The position numbers and the translations under genes are program-made. From NCBI GenBank assembly GCA_963825075.1, contig CAWGRX010000043.1, positions 56,637-120,636 of the forward strand: 64,000 nt of DNA, given 5' to 3'. Below, in pieces: positions 59,701 to 64,000 of this stretch. How positions within the stretch are numbered: position 1 is the first letter of the stretch; each line of letters opens with the position of its first letter. The notes below the pieces were generated by a model. The model did no database searches and was not told the DNA's origin. It saw only the letters and a program-made list of their open reading frames with translations. This DNA comes from CAWAVN01 sp963825075. Lineage in GTDB: Bacteria; Planctomycetota; Planctomycetia; Planctomycetales; Planctomycetaceae.

Positions 59701-62700
59701 CAACGAAGCCGCGAACCTCGATGAGGACATGCTCGATTTCGACGCCTTCGCCAGCGGCATCACGCTGGATCTGGGCCTCGCCGGATCGGAGCAACTGGTG
59801 GGCGGTGATTTGACGCTCTCGATCAGCGATCCCAGCGGCGTGGAGGATGTGTTCGGCACAGCCTTCGCCGATGTGATCTCCGGCAACGCTCGCCCGAACA
59901 AACTCATCGGCAGCGGCGGCGGGGACACGCTCGACGGCCGGGGCGGCGATGATGTTCTGCAATCCGACTTCACCAAGCTGGTGTATCTGGATTTCGACTC
60001 GGCCACCGACATCGACGCCGAAGAGCACGTTTATACGCCGGAGGAGCGGGCTGCGATCCAAGCGCGGATGGAAGCCGACTTCGGCGCGTTCGACATCCAG
60101 TTCACGCAGACCAAGCCTGTGGAAGGCCGGTATTTCCAGGTGCTCTTTAACGCCACGCCGATCATTGGCGGCATCGCGCAGCCGGGCGGCCGGGCCGAGT
60201 TCTTGAACTGGCGGTCGCTGGGTCTTTCCGGCACGGTGGTTGTGGATGTCAACGGCTTTCTCGGTCCGAATCGGCTGCCGGGCACGTCCGAGCATTTCAT
60301 TGCCCTGTCCTCCACGATCGCCGCCCACGAACTGGGCCACCAACTTGGACTCCGGCACCAGGACGCCTTCGGGCCGATCGGCAGCGGGCTGTATCCGAAC
60401 TACAAATTCGACCGCATGCTGCCGGCTTATTATGGGCCGGAGTCGGCGGTGGACACGCGGCTGCACTTGATGGCGTCGCCGGCGGCGGTGGGCACCTCGC
60501 TGGTCGATGCCGCCGGCAACCCGTACTTTGGCGAGCGGGAAGCCATCAAACTGGCCTTCGCCGAGACCGGCAAGACGGCCGTGGAACTTCCCGACGAACA
60601 AAAGACCCAATCCGTCACCGTCAACGGCACCCAGCATGCGGCCCAGGATCTCGGCGACCTCCAGATGCTGGATGTTCCCACCGCCCAGGGCGATCAAATG
60701 GTCTCCGCTTTGAACGTGGCCGGGGAAATTGTCCTGGATGCCACCGGCCATAGTGAAAGCGATTTTTATGCCTTCCAAGGCCACGCCGGGGAAGTGGTTA
60801 CGTTAGACCTTTATTCCAGCACGTTGGACCGCATCGCGAATCCCATCGATTCCCTGCTCCGCCTGTATGATTCCAGCGGAAATAAGCTGGAGTACTACGG
60901 GAGTCCTTTGGGGGCTTTCAACGATGACAATATCGAATCGACGGATTCCCTTCTGCTCGATGTGATCCTGCCCGCGGATGGGACGTATTACGCCGAGGTG
61001 GACACCTTCAGTTTTGACTCGCCGGAGTTCCCCATCTACGAGCCGAACTTCGACGTGGCCGCGTTTAAGGACGCCAATCCGGATCACACCGGCGTGACCG
61101 ATACCGACCAGGGCCAGTACGAATTGTTCTTGTACAAGACGACGCCGACGGGAGACCCCGTGGCCGGGATGCAGCCGGCGGGCGACGTGCTCACTGGCGG
61201 AGCGGGGGCGGACAAGTTCCTCGGCAGCAGCGGCAGCGAGCAAGTCGTGGGCTTTCGCGCGGCGGAAGGGGACGTGTTTACCGATCCCAGCGGCAGCGCG
61301 GAATTTGTCGAGGGGGGCGCCCGACTCCGGCTGGATCAAACGCAGATCGACGAAGGCGGCCAGGTGACCGCTGCGGTCTCGCTGACGAACGCCACCGGCA
61401 GCGAAGATATCCAGATCGCCTGGGGTGATGGGCAAACTTCCCAGGCGGTGTTCGATCCCGCTACCGCGCGGTTCACCGCCTCGCATGTCTATGCGGACAA
61501 TCCGTCGGGATCCGATCCGTTCTTTGCCCTCGTGGTCTCGGTGGATGGCACGCAAACCGTCGATGCGGCGGTTCAGGTCGATAACGTGGCCCCTCAGAAT
61601 GTGGACGTGCTCATCGGTCCGGCCGATGCGAGCGACCGCAGCCAAAACCAGGTGTACCTCGACGAGGGCAGTTCGTTGATGCTGACGGGCTACTTTACAG
61701 ACCCCGGCACGAGCGATTCGCACACTTTCCAATGGGCCGTGGCCGTGAACGGGCAAACCGTCGCCGAAGCCACCGGGCCAAGTTACAATTTCGTCCCCGC
61801 CGACAACGGCCCCTACCTGATCACCTTGACCGTGACCGACGACGATGGCGGCCAATCGAGCAGCACCGTGACGGTCTTCGCCAAAAACGTCGCGCCGCGG
61901 AATGTCGCCATCGTGGGGAGTGCCGATTTGGTCGTCGGACAGCAATCGGCGTTTCAAGCGAGCTTCGACGACCCCGGCACCGCCGACACCCACACCTATG
62001 TTTGGAGCGTGCTGAAAGACGGCAACCCTTATGCTTTGCCGCCGGGAACCATCACCGATGCGGTGACGTTCGAATTCACGCCCGATGCGGCGGGGGACTT
62101 TGTGCTGTCGCTCGTGGTTGCGGACGATGACGGCGGCATCAGCCCGGCCGCCACGTTGAGCGCGCATGTCGTCGAAATGCCGCTGACGCTCGATCTCTCC
62201 GGCCCCGAATTGAATGTGGACCATGTCGGCTTTTCCGGCGTCCGCGGGCAGGAGCTTTCCTTCACGGGAACGATCACGTTTCCCGGTCCGCATACGCCGC
62301 AGCTCGTGCGGTGGGACTTCGGCGATGGAACCGTGATCGACTTCCACTCCATCGCCGATGACGGCGCGTTTACGCCCACGCACGTCTTTCCGGACGCCGG
62401 CAGTTATACGGTCACGCTCACGGTGCGAGACGATCAGGGCAACGACACATCCATCAGCGGCCAGATCACCATCGCCGAAATGTCGCTGCAGCACGATCCG
62501 CTCAACCTCGGCGAATACACGCTCGCCGTCGGCGGGACGTTGGGGGCCGATGACATCCAACTCACCGGAAACCTCTCGCAGCATCCGGACTCCGGCTCGT
62601 TAACCGCCACGGTGGCGTCGGCGAGTCAGGAAACGCTCATCGGCGTCTTTCAGGTGACGGCGACGGGATTCGATGTGGAGTTGACCCGCAAGATCAACGG

Positions 62701-63287
62701 CACAACCGTGGACGTGAGCACAGCGCAACTCGCCATTCCGCCGAATTTGCTTACTAAGCTGTTCGTTTTCGCTCAGGCCGGGGATGATGATGTCCAAGTC
62801 AGCGGGAACATCGAGATTTCGGCATGGCTCTACGGCGATGCCGGCGACGACCGGCTCAAAGGCGGAGCGGGCGACGATGTCATTTTGGGCGGCACCGGCG
62901 ATGACCTCATCAAAGGCGGCTCCGGCCGCGACCTGGAAATCGGCGGCACCGGCGCCGACCGCATCGTAGGCAACACCGGCGACGACATCCTCATCGCCGG
63001 CTACACAATCTACGACCACGATCCCGATGCCTTAAACAAAATCATGACTGTTTGGACCGATCTCGGCGTAACTTACCGAGGATCGCTTGGCCGCCTTCCG
63101 CGACTGCGACTCGGAATTTGTATTAAACCAAACCACGGTCCTGCGGGATGGCGATCGCGATAAGCTGACAGGGTCGTCCGGCGACGACTGGTTCTGGTTC
63201 GACTTCAACGATGACAACGACCGCGTCACGGATCTCCACGATGAAGCCTTCGTCAATGATCTGGACTGGCTGTTCCTGGAGGTTTAG
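47800..63287 (+). CDS. Giant secreted multidomain protein (VCBS, LamG, beta-helix, PKD, RTX, metzincin), two frameshifts
   Basis: About 5,160 codons read as one protein in three pieces (47800-about 55380, about 55380-63075, then to 63287). The N-terminus carries the planctomycete motif VLEDRTLLAG. Then come 13 FG-GAP/VCBS units (NGDGTFQ), cadherin-like parts, a LamG domain (VTFEIWFKPDNLTP), 15 beta-helix units (NYIGTDVTGT type), PKD-like domains (VYWGDGTSDT), a long RTX calcium-binding block (GGDGNDSLDGGTGND), a metzincin zinc site HELGHQLGLRH at about 60325-60360 with LHLMAS as the Met-turn, a PPC domain (DFYAFQGHAGEVVTLDL), and more PKD and RTX. The tail DWFWFDFNDDNDRVTD is a typical planctomycete end. 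Likely a cell-surface or secreted adhesin/protease. Confidence 0.88.
51700..54840 (+). repeat. Fifteen beta-helix repeat units within the giant gene
   Basis: Units of about 66 residues (about 198 bases) each read N-x-I-G-T-D-x-x-G-T-x-x-x-G-N, then N-x-I-G-T-D-G-D-G, E-G/R-N-x-I-S-G-N. They form a right-handed parallel beta-helix. The unit is repeated at protein level; DNA identity between neighbours is moderate, so it is not a recent tandem array. Confidence 0.9.
56950..59290 (+). repeat. RTX calcium-binding block within the giant gene
   Basis: Dozens of GGxGxDxLx nonapeptides (GGDGNDSLDGGTGNDTL) grouped in larger units, each opened by DDTLFGGDGNDLIFGGGGND. The larger units are strongly similar in DNA, so recombination or assembly collapse could change their number. 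The block is a probable calcium-dependent folding and secretion module. Confidence 0.95.
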
Positions 63288-63487
63288 GATCGGGTTTCAT
63301 ACACGTCCTTTTCAGGACCCTGGCGTGCTGGCTTTGCAGCACCTCAATCCGACAGAGAGGATCGAAATTCTCGTGGAGCCGAATCCGTTCCGATCGCGAT
63401 TTATTACGATGACAGCGCCTATCGGGAGACCTTGGAACTTGCCGCCACTCAAACGGCCGGAAGGCCGGCGGGGTTGATGGTCGGCAG

Positions 63488-63661
63488 GTGGCGGGGAAGG
63501 AATTTCTAGACGCCTATCTCAGCCACGGCGATTCGACGGAACTCTTAGCCCTGGTCCCCAACGCCTTCAGCGAGAAATCGATCATGGAGTTCTGCCGATT
63601 GTATCCTTCGAGCCGGGATCGGGAGCGGCGGCTCAGGGTGATCTCGCCTGCGTTTTTTTGA
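63488..63661 (+). CDS. Short open frame or remnant, unknown
   Basis: From a GTG at 63488 the frame reads MAGKEFLDAYLSHGDSTELL and ALVPNAFSEKSIMEFCRLYP to a stop at 63661 (57 residues). The composition is protein-like (alternating helix pattern), but the region before it lacks a matching start and ribosome-binding site. It could be the end of a degraded gene. Confidence 0.3.
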   Translation: MAGKEFLDAYLSHGDSTELLALVPNAFSEKSIMEFCRLYPSSRDRERRLRVISPAFF

Positions 63662-63920
63662 GGGCTTTCTGCCGCTCCGCCAGTGCCCCAGTTGTGATAT
63701 AATGAAAAAAATCGTCACGATTGTATCACTACGTTTTCCCGCCCGCGACGCCAAAAACCATCAAAAACAAGGCTGTTTTGCCATTCTCGTCCCGAAAAAC
63801 CCGGGGGAATAAAAGCCAAACATGGGTTAGAATTGTTGTTCGCCAATAAACTTCTGCGATCATTCAACAGAAAATCGGCAAGCGGGATTGGGGCAGGCCA
63901 CCATTCGACTGGGCTGGTTC
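63662..63920. other. Gene-free stretch
   Basis: No supported gene or repeat. It is A/T-richer than the coding parts. Confidence 0.4.
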
Positions 63921-63924
63921 TCGT

Positions 63925-64000
63925 TTACCGAGGCGTCAGTCGGACCAAGTCGTCGTGCAGGCCCGGCAAGTGGGGTTGGAGGCGATAGGCTTTTCGGAAT
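63925..64000 (-). CDS. C-terminal end of a TPR-like protein (runs off right edge)
   Basis: On the minus strand the last 25 residues read FRKAYRLQPHLPGLHDDLVR followed by LTPR and a TAA at 63927-63925. The pattern A-Y-x-L-x-P-x-L-x-x-L-H is that of a TPR helix pair (compare A-x-x-L-x-P-D). The rest of the gene lies outside the window, so the identification is tentative. Confidence 0.5.
   Translation of the reverse strand, partial: FRKAYRLQPHLPGLHDDLVRLTPR

Noticed and set aside
57848..60784. A 978-residue open frame antisense to the RTX and protease part of the giant gene
   Set aside because: It is a mirror of the GC-rich RTX repeats and shows only Ala/Val/Ile/Arg repeats (VERIVAAAAEDQV). 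It has no start signal or family, and the sense strand has clear domains.

Overview
The window looks like chromosomal DNA of a planctomycete, probably of the Pirellulales type. The evidence is a DUF1501 twin-arginine protein, a very large cell-surface protein with the planctomycete extracellular N-terminal motif (LEDRTLLA), an mfnB-like gene of the methanofuran/C1 pathway, a fused SecDF, Hanks-type kinase signalling, and many secreted proteins. No plasmid or phage backbone is visible. One tRNA (Arg, CCG) is present; I see no rRNA and no CRISPR array.

Layout. 1-1520 is the N-terminal part of leuS (minus strand, running off the left edge). 1.9-9.5 kb holds a lipoprotein-type FAD oxidoreductase, an M50-like membrane protease, a PII-like protein, an esterase, a DUF433/DUF5615 toxin-antitoxin pair whose toxin is frameshifted, and a frameshifted secreted prenyltransferase-repeat protein. 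9.9-18.6 kb holds a TPR protein, an ABC-2 permease, tRNA-Arg, a GH99-like hydrolase, a frameshifted NPCBM protein, and lysS carrying an in-frame palindromic repeat pair. 18.6-28.1 kb holds a small lipoprotein, a broken REP-associated transposase among REP palindromes, a LolC/E-LolD exporter, ilvE, an amidase, a peroxiredoxin-Ser/Thr kinase fusion, a heme-c protein and a coiled-coil secreted protein. 28.1-41.3 kb holds a Ski2-like helicase, a PAP2 phosphatase, DUF1501, a ferredoxin, the tgt-yajC-(membrane gene)-secDF export cluster, a NYN nuclease, a lipoprotein and mfnB. 41.3-47.7 kb is a decay zone: an HNH protein, an IS1380-type transposase, and a nested stack in which a 158-bp MITE sits in an IS3 element, which sits in an IS21 remnant, which cuts an ECF sigma gene. 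47.8-63.3 kb is one giant gene (about 5,160 codons, two frameshifts) with VCBS/FG-GAP, LamG, beta-helix, PKD, RTX, metzincin protease and PPC regions. The right edge holds the end of a TPR-like gene on the minus strand.

Two features recur. First, several families of short palindromic repeats (REP-like) occupy the intergenic gaps and have even entered lysS. Second, at least eight genes are split by single-base shifts, often in homopolymers, while both halves still read as good protein. This could reflect sequencing or assembly indels as easily as real gene decay, so the 'broken' labels below are provisional.

The strongest candidates for something new are the peroxiredoxin-kinase fusion (a possible one-piece peroxide-sensing kinase), the SecDF with a lipoprotein-like leucine-rich-repeat N-terminus, and the REP doublet used as coding sequence in lysS.
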